Shown here: positions 9,993-24,381 of the stretch, piece after piece
Layout of the letters: each line of letters starts with the position of its first letter
How positions within the stretch are numbered: the first letter of the stretch is position 1
Assembly (NCBI RefSeq): GCF_003369915.1
Contig: NC_046673.1
Location: 12,508,001-12,572,000, forward strand
Length of the DNA: 64,000 bases
Direction of reading: 5' to 3'
Source: Drosophila miranda
Lineage: Eukaryota > Arthropoda > Insecta > Diptera > Drosophilidae
Translations under genes and position numbers: made by a program
Notes under the pieces: generated by a model
What the model was told of the DNA's origin: nothing
The model's database searches: none
What the model saw: the letters and a program-made list of their open reading frames with translations, nothing else

Positions 9993-10639
9993 ATGCCTCG
10001 TTCTCAATGGAATCCCTGTGGTGGTGTGGTGATGCTGCTCCTGGCAGGCGGCTGGAGCCTGGCCTGGGCCTACCTGCCCGACGTGAATATCTTCACCAAC
10101 TACCGCACGGAGGTGTACAATGGTAAGCGGTGGCGGGAAGAAGATCCTAAAATATCCATCCCCAACCATTCATCGTATTCGTAGGCATTCCCTCGGAGAT
10201 CGATACCACGCCGTTTGTACGGATTGCGGACAACTACTACTATATCGAGCCGATGAACAAGGTTAATTGGTTTCAGGCGGCAGGGGCCTGTCGCATGATG
10301 AACGCCCATTTGGCGTCCATCGAGGATAAGCCGGAGATGGAGTCGTTGATCAAGTACATGAAGGCCAAGGGGTTCAAGAACAACGATTACTTTTGGATAT
10401 CGGGCAACGATCTGGGCACTGAGGGTGCCTTCTATTGGCTGTCCAATGGCCGGCCCATGACCTATGCCCCCTGGAACGGGCCCAAGCAAATGCCGGACAA
10501 CTACGGAGGCAACGAGAATTGCGTCCATATGTTCGCCACCCGCGAAATGATCAACGACGCCAACTGCAAGATCCAGATGCTGTACGTCTGCGAATCCAGC
10601 GAGCCGAAGACCTTCAAATTTACCTACATCAAATGGTAG
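9993..10639 (+). CDS. Secreted C-type lectin-like protein
   Basis: Coding exons 9993..10122 and 10185..10639 flank a 62-nt intron (donor G|GTAAGC, acceptor TTCGTAG); 194 residues. An N-terminal hydrophobic stretch (VVMLLLAGGWSLAWA) is a signal peptide. The rest is one C-type lectin domain: WFQAAGACRMMNAHLASIEDKPEM, then WISGNDLGTEGAFYWLSNGRPM, APWN, GGNENCVHM, and NDANCKIQMLYVCE, giving the four conserved cysteines. The usual EPN/QPD sugar-selecting motif is not clearly present, so carbohydrate specificity cannot be predicted and binding could be weak or calcium-independent. The close upstream protease is in the same direction, but the two have separate promoter and poly(A) signals. Confidence 0.92.
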
Positions 10640-11368
10640 AAGTATTCAAGAAAGTATTCGAGGCATCACATAGTTTTAGCCGGCTTTTTATTATCCGCTT
10701 TTTATCATTTATCGTAATCGTAATCGCAATTGTATCGACTATCGCTCTCATTATCATTTTCTCATTGTTTTCTGATCATTCCGCATCCGTTTTTGTTTCT
10801 GTTTCTCTTGTTTCTTTTTTGTCGGGTTCTGTTCCACTAATTATACAATCAGTTACGTTATTTATGCATACTAAACATTACGATTTTCGACTTAAGATCT
10901 ATTAAATTTTCTACTGAATATGTTGTATACATACACATAACATACACATATATGTAGGTTTCAATTTTGCAATCATTTCTTAACATTATATTTAGTTATA
11001 CGTACGTACGTTATGTATATCCTAGTATCGCCACAACAAAAAAAATGTTCAAGAGTTCATTTTTTGTTTGTTCAACAACAACGGCACACGTGTTCTCTTA
11101 CTGAGGATGCATATGTGTGTGTATGCATTATGTTTGGAAAGGAGAATAAAGAGAGAAGAGAGAGGTGGAAACCAAGCGTTAAACCCAGAGTCTGGAATGG
11201 AATTCAATTGAGAGACTAGAGAAATGATTTACGCTTTCGAGTGTGCGTGTGTGTAAGTGTTTGGTTAGATAAAGAGCTTACGTGTCTAGGGTTGAAACAG
11301 CGATTCGGATATTGGAAAATCTACGACATAACCTCAACATTAATATTGATGCACTATTAGGCATGTTA

Positions 11369-11434
11369 TGTGTGTGTGTGTGTGTGTCTGTATATGTAGA
11401 GTCTGTGGGTGTGTGTGTGTGTGTGTGTGTGTGT
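11369..11434. repeat. (GT)n microsatellites
   Basis: Two GT runs, 11369-11387 and 11409-11434, separated by a short TGTATATG-containing spacer. Confidence 0.9.
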
Positions 11435-11907
11435 AGTCTCGCATATGCATGTATGTGGTGTATTCTGTGGTGCATATTCTAAGTAGCTATCCGTTTAAGA
11501 ATCCTTAGAATTACTCCATATTCTAGACATTTTGCCCAACTTGCTTTACACACACACATACATATACATTTACATATACATACATATATAAATTCACAAG
11601 TCATGAATATTGCATATTTATCTTTAGTTAATAGTAGTAACTACATACATACATATAAATATTCAACAGACGAGTGCATAAATTTAATAATTCTTAAACA
11701 TTTACTTAGCTCCCTCCCTCTCACTCGCTCACTCATTATCTATCGTTCGTTCGTACTTTCTTTCTTGTTCTCCTGCCTTTGCCGTTTTACCGTTACATTT
11801 TCTGTTATGTCTCCCTGTCCTGTCCTGACAGTCTGTCTGTCTGTCTATGTGTGTATGGGCGAGTGCAGCAGTAGGCGTGTGTGTATGTGTAGGTGGGCTT
11901 CAAAGCT

Positions 11908-11932
11908 CAATCTCTCTCTCTCTCTCTCTCTC
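11908..11932. repeat. (CT)n microsatellite
   Basis: Uninterrupted CT dinucleotide run of about 24 bp. Confidence 0.9.
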
Positions 11933-14223
11933 TGTGTCTGTCTGTCAGCAAGCTGCGCAAGCTCATTAGAGTTGTAATGATCGTCAGCGTGTTCTGGGTA
12001 TGGAGAGGAGAGGCGAGGCGACGGTTATTTGCGACATTAGCCAACACTGGACAACAGTCAACACAACATCGATAACCATCGCGCACGATGACCTATTAAT
12101 TGGAAAACGGATCTCCCCTTGCGAAGATGAAATTGAAATTATAATTATAAGAAAAGGATCGATTGCGATGTGCAAAGAAATGATCAGATTCAACTTCAAA
12201 GACATTAATCACACAGCTTAGTTTAAGCACCAAACTTTCAAATAGTCCCAACATCATAATATCTTTAACCTGTTTCTCCTCCTTATTCCAGTTTTCTAAA
12301 GATGAACTAGATCAAGTTTCTTTACTAAGCTCATGACGTAACCAATAGACTCATTAGTCATATGATGCTGGGGAAGCACCACATTTTCATGCTTTTCTTG
12401 ATATACCACTGATCCTTTTCTTATAATTCAAATTTCAATTTCATCTCCGAGAAGATAATTTACCGCAAGGGGAGTTCCGTTTTCCGAATAGTAGGTCATC
12501 GTGCGCGAAGAAACATTTAAATTTTCATTCGCGTAACATACGATATTCTGCGCTTTTCTCGTCGATTTTTACATATCGGGTACAGTTTTAGATATTGTTT
12601 TTTTTTGTAGTTTTTCTCTTACAGATGGAAAGAAGAACAGCCAAAAATGTTATACATGTACAAAGTCTCTAAATGTTCATCTCTTCACTCGTTACTCTTC
12701 GCTTTAGTTTTAAAAACCTTTCTCAAAATGGCAGTGCGTATAGAGAGGGGATGATCGGGGACGTTTAAGCCCAAGCCAGTGGCGGAGGTGGGGGAAGAGC
12801 AAGAACTAAATATAAGATTAAAAAAAAAAAACGTAGATTTTACAATATAACAAATGGCAGGAATCTCTATGCGTAATGCACATTTGCAATAATAAATATA
12901 ATAAATAATTATACACAAATTTTTTCGTTTCTTTTGTGGGTTTTGTTTGTTCTTTTTTTTTTCTCGTTTTTTGGGTTTTCTTTTTTGTTCGAGTTTTTTG
13001 TGTCTTTTTTTTGTTTTGTTTGTTTGTTGTTAGTTTTGTTTTAAAACACACTTGCATTTGTTTCTTCCAGTGTTTAGGGCGAGGGGCAATGTGTGTTCGT
13101 ACAGGCTACAAATATGCTTAATATCCTTAGAACATACCATAATAATTATAAAAACTAGCAATCAGCATTAGCATAATAATAATAATCATAAAAACATTTA
13201 CAAGCTGTGTTGTGTGTAGTTAAAGGTAAGCCTTCGATCGAAATCATCAAAAAACAAGCTTTGAAGTAATACAGTAATCTAAGAGTTGTGGGGTGTGGGG
13301 GGTTGTACAGATTTAAGATTTACGAATTAGCCTTAATGTTTAAGATTTAAGGTTTAGGTTTAGCTTTAGACAGTTTCTTTTTACACCCGACACTCGACGA
13401 GTCAAGGGTAATATTAGTTGTGTTTGCTTTCATTTGTACAGGTTTGCACTTAATAATAATTAGCATGATATCCGGCAGGCGGAGGATGGGTGGGGAGGGC
13501 TTTGTTTTTGGGTTAGATCTTATCTTGCTGCAGAGCATTCTCAGGCTTACAAAAGATATAGAATATCATTTAAAAATTGTATGCACTTGGTAGAGTGTGT
13601 GTTTGGGTGTGTGCGTGTGTGTGTGTGTGTGTGTAGGAGGGGGGAAAGAGAAGGGAATTCTAGACATTTATAATCTATATTATTCATATGTGTGTATAAT
13701 GTAAATATATGTATATTATATATGTAAAAAAAATTAATTAATGAAAACGGCCTAAAGTTTGCTTTATATATAAGCTATGTTACTATATATAGATACAAGA
13801 TGTATATATATATTCACATTGATGGATATACAGGCTAATTTCATAATTCAGTTTCGCTTTTTCCTTTATCTTAGCATTCTACATCTACGGCGTGTATCCT
13901 CTACACTTTTAACAAATATCTCCGTCTCTTTATATATAAATTGGTTTTGTTGTGGGTGTGTGGGGGGGATTTTTTTTTTTGTTGCCTTTCAGCTTTCATA
14001 ATATTTTAGAAACAAAATGAAATACATTTAGCGCAATGAGTAGGCAAAATTTGTTGGGTTTTTCTTTTGTTTTGTTATTTTTCCTTAAGTCTAGTTCTAG
14101 TTTTTAGTAGGAGAAGACCCACAAGCGAGACAGCAGTAAGGATATACACTTTTAGGAGAGTGCAGGAGGCGGAGAGGGACATCGGTTCTATGGATTTGAC
14201 AGACTTTTTTCCATGCCTTGAGA

Positions 14224-14225
<2 letters not shown>

Positions 14226-14275
<50 letters not shown>
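14226..14275. repeat. (TA)n microsatellite
   Basis: TA run of about 50 bp with one internal CATA interruption. Confidence 0.9.
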
Positions 14276-14278
<3 letters not shown>

Positions 14279-14481
14279 TATATTATTATTTTTTAATTCA
14301 AAAAATGCAGAACATTTGAAGTACGAGTACGCGTGAGAAAGGAGGAATATACGACGAATATTGAATACACTCAATAAATATATTAACGCTAACTCTCTCT
14401 CTCTCTTCTATCCTTCTCTAAAACTATCTATCGTTCTATCGTTCTCTCATTGCTTACTATTCTATTTCTGTCTCTCTCTCT

Positions 14482-14533
14482 GCTGTGCTGTGCTTTGCTT
14501 TGCTTTGCTTTGCTCTGCTTTGCTTTGCTTTGC
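14482..14533. repeat. (GCTTT)n pentanucleotide array
   Basis: Tandem TGCTT/TGCTG units just beyond the Trf4-1 stop codon, presumably in its 3' UTR. Confidence 0.85.
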
Positions 14534-14644
14534 GGTTTGTCCTGCTGCGGTCAGTATCTGTCCCTGTCGTATGGGTGTCCATGTGTGTATGTGTGTGTGT
14601 GCCTGTGGTGTGTGGGGGTGGGGGGTGCCTCCCTACATTTCGGC

Positions 14645-18433
<3,789 letters not shown>

Positions 18434-21320
18434 TCAAATTCAGATGCACACGATTGTTGTTGGCTGGGATTTTGTTTTTGGTGGAAACCGAGGGGAGCGA
18501 CCGCTCGCTCGCTCTCTCTCTCTCTCTATCTCTCTCTCTCTTTTTACTGAAGGACCTACCGAGCTGATATCTGGGATGGAATGGGATAGCGCAAAATCCT
18601 AGTGCACAAAAATAGAGTGTGTTTTTTCAGCAATATGAGAATTTTTGCTCTCTTCCTGCCGTCCTTCCTTCCTGTCCGACTCTGCGGATGGTCCTTTTCG
18701 TCTGAAGGCGGATTTGGAGGATATCAGTTTTCCATTTGGAAACTTCTGGAAATCACGCTCCCGGCAATTAGCTGTAGTAAAGAAAAGAAAAAAAAAAAAG
18801 AAATAGAAGGTATATGAGATTTTTTGTTACTCTACAAATTTCCGCCAAAGGTTTTCCCGTTTCCTGGCTGCAAAAAAGGTCACAGGACAGCCACTGGAGA
18901 GTTGCCACCTGTTATGCGCATAACTGTGCTTCGGGTTCTTGTTTGCGGAGTGTGTGTGTGCCGTGCTGTGTGTGTGTTTTTTGCGACATCTGATAGAGAT
19001 GAGCAACTACTGTTAATTCTACCGCCAAAGTGACAGTTCTGAAACGGTTGTTGTATTTTTACAATTGCAAATCCATTGTTGTGTGCAGTGAGTGGACGAC
19101 AGCTTTTCCAAAACAATGATGATTGCATGCGCCTGGCTGCCAGACAGACAAATGGAAAGCGCTAATGGCCACAGGCATTTCTTCGAATGATGCGCTCTTT
19201 TCTACAAATAGAAAACGGCGCGGCGTCACCCACCCCCGTCCTCTCTATTCGGCGTCATCACTGGTTGCTGCAGCGAAATGCAGCTGAAGCGTTCATTACC
19301 AGGCGCCAGGCGAAAAAATTGTTTTTCAGAGCGCAAAAACATACACACCATCTCTCTTTCTCTCTCCCTCTCCGAATGTCCAAGCCCACACACACACACA
19401 AACACACTCTACTCGCATGGACATCGGAAAAACAGACAAAAAAAAAATACTACAAAATGGGCCATCAACAGCAGCAGCACTCAAGTAATACAATAAGTCG
19501 CTAGAGCGATAACAATTTGGGTAAAGCCAGTCATAGAGCAATTGCTCACGAGACTCTCAAGAAAAAAAAAACTATTATATCGATGGATGTACACACAGAC
19601 ACACACACACACCCCACACACACAAAAAGCACAACTACTGTATGAATGTGTGTATTGGTGTTTTCTCGTGCAAGGGCGTACAGGTGGCCGTTGTATGACT
19701 GCTAAAAGGTGGTTCTCTCCCGATAGAGGGGGGAAGCGCATGCCACCACACATATGCATATGTAGAGAAAAGCGGCTTCGATTATGCAAAAAATACAAAT
19801 GGAAAAAAGCCCCGCTAATTATGTTAAAGCCTATGAACGGTACACACAAAAGCCACACATCAAAACACACACATTTTAAAACATGTCTTGCATTAATTTT
19901 CACTGGGAATCCATGTGCGCAACAAATTTTCATTTATGCTAAAACTTTGATTTTTTAAATCGTGGATGCACCGTAAACGACCAGTTCAGGCCAACACACA
20001 TACACACACAATTCTGACAAATTAACACTTTCTTGCTGCTGGTCAGATCCAGTGTTGACTAAGTTGTTAAAGCGAGATAACACACACCAGAAGCAGCAGC
20101 GGCAACAGCATAGCATGGATAGAGCGAGATGGATGCATGCTTTTGCGCCCCGGGAAATGCGGGCGTAAATTTTATGCAGCAGCATTCCTACCCTCCCCCG
20201 AGTTGTAGTTCAAATTATTTAACATTTAAATTATTGCAGCCAAATGCTCGTGTGATGGCCACATGCTCTCTTATCGATGTGTAGGTGGTAGGTGGCGCTG
20301 CCACTGAATATGAATTTTTGTTATACAGCACTAGCACTGCCAACTACAGCTAGGCGGTCCAATGTAAACATTTAATTTATGCAATTGTATTTTTAGCACA
20401 AATCAAGAAAAACAATTAGAATACATTTTATTTTCATTATTTCAAACACCCAAACGCGAAAATCACCCAAGAGTAGAAGCAAAAAACGCATAAAAAGCTG
20501 AATACACCTCTGCCCAGCGCTCCCTCTCGCGTAATTCCGTTGGAATTTTTCACACACATTTTTTTCTGCTTTACCTTGACAGGTTCTATTCTGTTCTCTC
20601 TTTCTCTTTCGCTGCGATTGCGTTGGATTTCAAGTTTAGCACATACACACACACAGCCACATACGTACACGCACTCGAGTATGCATACACATGTTCGTTA
20701 AAAACGAAGTTTTCAAATGCAATTTTTTTCTCCACATTTAATGAGAAATAGAATCACAATCCGCCCCAAAAATGAAGGGAAAATTACAGTTGTAGCTGCT
20801 GCCACTGCTACTCCTACTACTAATACGGCCTCTAGCTATTTCCTTTCTCTATCGGCTAGCAATGTCTCAGTCACTGGCTGGGTTTTTATCAATCTGCTGT
20901 TCAGTTTTCGCTATATATCCTTATAAGCGCACTCACAATTTCTGGTTCTCGCTCACTTTCGTTGCTTCTGCGAATCGAATCGAATCGAACCGAAGACGAC
21001 GACGACTGTGTGCCTCCCCGCTTGTCCGACCCGGGGGCAGTGGGTTGCTATGCCTTTTTATGCACACACCGCACTCCGAGGTACACACAAACACACACAC
21101 GATGACACACACAAGAGCGCACGCACGCACTCACACGCACAGTGAGTTTTTTCGAGAAACGTTTGCTCGTTTCAGTCAGTAGACTGTTACAGCTGCCAAC
21201 GTCACTGCTGAATTTTCAAAACTTTTATTAGTTTTTCATGCGTGTTTTAAGCGTTTTCCATGGTTTTCCTTCCTCATTACAATAAAAAAAACCACAGCAA
21301 ATACGAACACGCGACGGCAG
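18434..21320 (-). other. Trf4-1 5' leader region (5' UTR and probable intron)
   Basis: About 2.9 kb between the Trf4-1 ATG and its Motif 1 promoter. It contains CT/GA runs (18502-18541), CA runs (19389-19410, 19600-19625) and no conserved open frame on either strand. At least one leader intron is expected, but I could not place splice sites with confidence. Confidence 0.45.
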
Positions 21321-21420
21321 CAGTGTGACCGCGGATTTATTGCTAAAATATACCGTCTGACCCTCAGAAATATACCAAAATATACCGTCTCATTTTAAAA
21401 ATATAACGTAAATATACTGA
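21321..21420 (-). promoter_or_regulatory. Trf4-1 promoter: Motif 1 plus GGTATA repeats
   Basis: The minus strand at 21331-21321 reads CGGTCACACTG, a perfect Motif 1. Upstream in the same orientation are GGTATATTTTAG, GGTATATTTTGGTATATTTC, AAAATGAGACGG and TCAGTATATTTACG (21340-21420). The arrangement matches the Mcm3 module at 7168-7250 and, inverted, the module at 24283-24381. Confidence 0.75.
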
Positions 21421-21429
21421 CGAATTCAA

Positions 21430-22400
21430 GTTCTTTAAACATATTCATCGATTTTGACATTCCGTGGAATATTACTAGCTAAATAGAACCCTCAGCCCTG
21501 CCCAAATAATTGTATCCAATTAATGAACCTATTTTCTACTTGACTGACTTATTAAATACTCGACTTTGATTGTTTTTGCCTCAATTTTGGGTCCTCAACT
21601 ACAATATAGCGTCTGGTATGATGAAAAACCGAACTTAGCCCACTTAAGCCCCTATATTTGAGGTAAATGGCGGTAAATGGAATATATTAACGATGGTAAA
21701 TTCTTCTTGTAGATCCATGCCATCCTCTCAACTTAAAAAAAAACCTCGATATCTTTCACCTGAACTGCGCTAAAATTAGTCAATTTTCATTATATTCGGT
21801 GGAAAATTGAAGGATTGAAAACCAAATTGTTTAATTTTGATATTCGGTCAAATATTATAAGCTAGATAGAACATTTAGCCATGCGCACCTAGTTTTATCC
21901 AATTAATGGAGCTATTTTCTAATTGACTGGTTTATTGTAAACACTTGCTTTAGTTGGATTTAGTCCACAAAAAAGTTTTAGCAAATATGGGGAAACAAAA
22001 AAAAAACGAAAGAGGATAGTTGTTCCTATTGTTAAATTTTGGTATTCCGTTGAATATTATTAGCTAGATAAAACATTTTGCCATGCCCACATAATTGTAT
22101 ACGATTTATGAATCAATTTTGTACTTAACTGGCTTATTCTAAATACTTGTTTTTATTGAATCATGTCTAAAAAAAGGTTTTAGCGAAATAGGTCAAACAA
22201 AAAAGGTTTTAGCGAAATAGGTCAAAACAAAAAAACGAAAGAGGATAGTCGTTCATATTGCTCAGTTTAGAGATTCCGTTGAATAATTCTGGCTAACTGA
22301 AATCCCTAGGTCTGCCCACATAATTTTAGGCCATTGATGAATAAATTTTCTTCAAGATTGGCTAGTTTTTAGTCCTTGCTTTTATTTTATTTCGCCTAAA
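21430..22400. repeat. Tandem array of ~150-bp degenerate units (four copies)
   Basis: Units start near 21452, 21830, 22030 and 22260. Each contains an ATTCCGTTGAATATTA-like start, an AGCTAGATA-like block, GCCCACATAATT, a TTAATGAAT/TTTATGAAT block and an ACTGGCTTATT-like block. Spacing is about 200-230 bp except between units 1 and 2, where other repeat DNA is inserted. Between units 3 and 4 a 27-bp stretch containing GGTTTTAGCGAAATAGGTC is itself duplicated. Two copies of ACGAAAGAGGATAGT(T/C)GTTC (22007 and 22239) precede units 3 and 4. No coding capacity. Confidence 0.8.
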
Positions 22401-23575
22401 CAAGGCTTAAACCAAATAGTTCAAGTTGAAGACATGATGCGTGTATATGCCTTTGTATACCCTATTTCGTTGATAGGTTTTAGACAAATTGATGCATATG
22501 ATTATATTGTAAATATATATCTCCTTATACCTATTCTTGGTCTCTCTACGAAGAGCATGAGCTGCAAAATATCGTTGAAATAGGTTTAAAACAGAGACTA
22601 AATTGTTTTTGCATTAAGTGGAGTCTGAGATGACAAACATATTCTCAATTCTATGATATCCTTTTCCCCAGGGTATGCCCAGAAACATTGTGCGTGGAAT
22701 GAGCAATGGTCTCTGTAAGAAAACGATAAGCGAAATAGCTTTAAAACAGAGACTAAATTGTTTTTGCCTGGGATGACAAATATGTTCTCAATTCTAAAAT
22801 ATCCTTTCCCTAGGGTATGTTTTTCACATGTTGCAGCTACATGGAACGCGATTTTTGCTTTCGGCCAATGAAAATCGTCAAAAATTAATTCCCGTTTTAA
22901 CCGATTCGTGTATTGGCGGTGTATTTAAAAAAACTAAGTTTATATGCTCCACCTACTGAATATGAACATCACGAACATTTCCCGGTGGGTTTACCTTTTC
23001 AATGGTTGGTAAATGCAGTTCCAATCATCACCAATGTCCGATGTCCCCAATGTCCAATGTCAAGGTACAGTAATTAAAGTACATAATTCTTGAATAGACT
23101 CATTGTTGCTACCGATTCAGTACCCGATTCAAAGATAGCGAAAAGGATAACCGATTAACCGATTTGAAGAGAGCAAAAAGAGCCAATAACCGTTTCGAAG
23201 AAGCCGGTCGGCCATCGATGATATCGACTGGATGCGAGTGGTGCGCGCCAAAGAGAAATTGCTTGGAAGGGAAAGAGTGGCAAATTGAATGCTTTAATAA
23301 ATTGATGAATACAATATACCATTATATACCGGTATACTGTAAATAAGCCGTCGTAAACTTAATTTCGATGTCAAAATTTACCAAACAGTGTGAAAATATT
23401 CAACCGAATATTATTGTTCCGATTATGGATTAAGCTATTGTATACCAGTGGGTATCAAGATACACTCCACGAAAACGATGAAACTTGAAGAATTGTGGCG
23501 CAGCTCAGGTGAAAGATATCGTGGTTGTTCCTATTTAAGTAAAGAGAAAGGATAAACCTACAAGAAGAATTTACA
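21700..23575. repeat. Inverted repeat arms at 21700-21790 and 23485-23575
   Basis: The left arm contains AAATTCTTCTTGTAG and CGATATCTTTCACCTGAACTG. The right arm contains CAG(C)TCAGGTGAAAGATATCG and CTACAAGAAGAATTT, the reverse complement in the same order and spacing. A third copy in the right-arm orientation is at 1735-1770. The arms could be the ends of two oppositely oriented copies of one element or of a fold-back element. Confidence 0.7.
22571..22818. repeat. Imperfect tandem duplication, ~155-bp period
   Basis: Two copies (about 22571-22676 and 22728-22818) share AAACAGAGACTAAATTGTTT, a GGGATGACAAA-like block, TTCTCAATTCTA and CCTTTCCC(C/T)AGGGTATG. The second copy lacks about 12 bp after the TTGC. 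Confidence 0.75.
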
Positions 23576-23854
23576 CAGAGTATTATTTTCCGCGGTTTAA
23601 ATCAAGTTGTTACGCGGTTTTTAACGGGTTACGTTCGTTTCTTTTATCGGTTTATTTACGGTTTAGTTTGGAAATAAGACGATATATCTTATGGAAAAAT
23701 ACGCGATCACACTAATTTGCTAGCCAGTTTTTACACCATGTCTAGCTCATACACCTTGCATATTTGTATAATTTTCTAGTATTTTTAAAACGCGTTATTG
23801 GCTCACCTCGCTGTGCTAATTCAATCATGTAGAAATCGTGTAGAAATGCCCCTT

Positions 23855-24110
23855 AGAGTCATGTCCCAGGCCATATCGAATACTAATTCGTGATTGGCAT
23901 CGAACTCCTGAACTTAGTTAAAAAACGTAAAAACGGCACGTACAAAAGTGGATAACGGAGGATTTCAACTGGCGCTTCCATAGAGCTTATATGAAAAAGG
24001 CCGGCCGAAATATGTTCAACGTACACATTTCCCCCTCAGGTGGCGCCTTTGATAATTACATACAAAATGTGTTGACTATGTAGAAAATGTGTAGTAAGCG
24101 TGTAGCTACC
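23855..24110 (+). repeat. Second copy of the 7250-7480 dispersed repeat (inverted)
   Basis: Ordered block similarity to the reverse complement of 7250-7480, including ATCGAATACTAATTCGTG, GGATAACGGAGG, ACTGGCGC and TACACATTTCCCC. This copy is longer than the one at 7.3 kb by an insertion around 23985-24010. Confidence 0.7.
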
Positions 24111-24179
24111 ATGCAAATTAGTGATATTGTTGTTGACCTTTTTTGTTAAAACCTTATTCTATTAACAATCCAATAAGAT

Positions 24180-24270
24180 GAGAATTTAATATAAGCCAGT
24201 ATTATAGGAAAGGGATTCGACAATCGGATAAAATAATGTGTTCAGGGCTGAGGGTGATGGAATATGATTA
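24180..24270 (+). repeat. Inverted partial copy of the tandem-array unit
   Basis: AATCGGATAAAATAATGTG followed by TTCAGGGCTGAGGG matches 1617-1650 directly. The GGGCTGAGGG part is the reverse complement of CCCTCAGCCC at 21489-21500. It lies immediately upstream of the module at 24283. Confidence 0.65.
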
Positions 24271-24282
24271 CAAATAATTCGT

Positions 24283-24381
24283 CAGTATACTTACGGTATA
24301 TTTTGCAGCTTGTGACGTATTTTCGGTATATTTCTGAGTGTCAGACCGCATATCTTATCGACAAATCCGCGGGCACACTGA
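24283..24381 (+). promoter_or_regulatory. Candidate mei-P26 upstream promoter: GGTATA repeats plus Motif 1-like box
   Basis: The plus strand carries TCAGTATACTTACGGTATAT at its left end, then a GTATTTTCGGTATATTTCTGAG block, CAGACCGC, and finally GGGCACACTG at 24371-24380, which differs from Motif 1 by one base (G for T). The order matches the Mcm3 and Trf4-1 modules. It points toward mei-P26, whose coding start lies 4.3 kb downstream, so it would need a leader intron. It may instead be a decayed or repeat-borne copy. Confidence 0.5.

Larger units (their letters stand above)
10640..14644 (-). other. Long 3' UTR of Trf4-1 (about 4 kb), convergent with the lectin gene
   Basis: No credible protein-coding frame. 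The plus strand is T-rich with T-homopolymer runs, so the Trf4-1 sense strand is A-rich, the mirror image of the mei-P26 3' UTR on the other strand. A minus-strand AATAAA at 10687-10692 would end it just past the lectin stop. The lectin transcript probably uses an ATTAAA near 10902, giving overlapping tails. Many GT, CT and TA microsatellites are present. UTR length is inferred from composition only. Confidence 0.5.
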
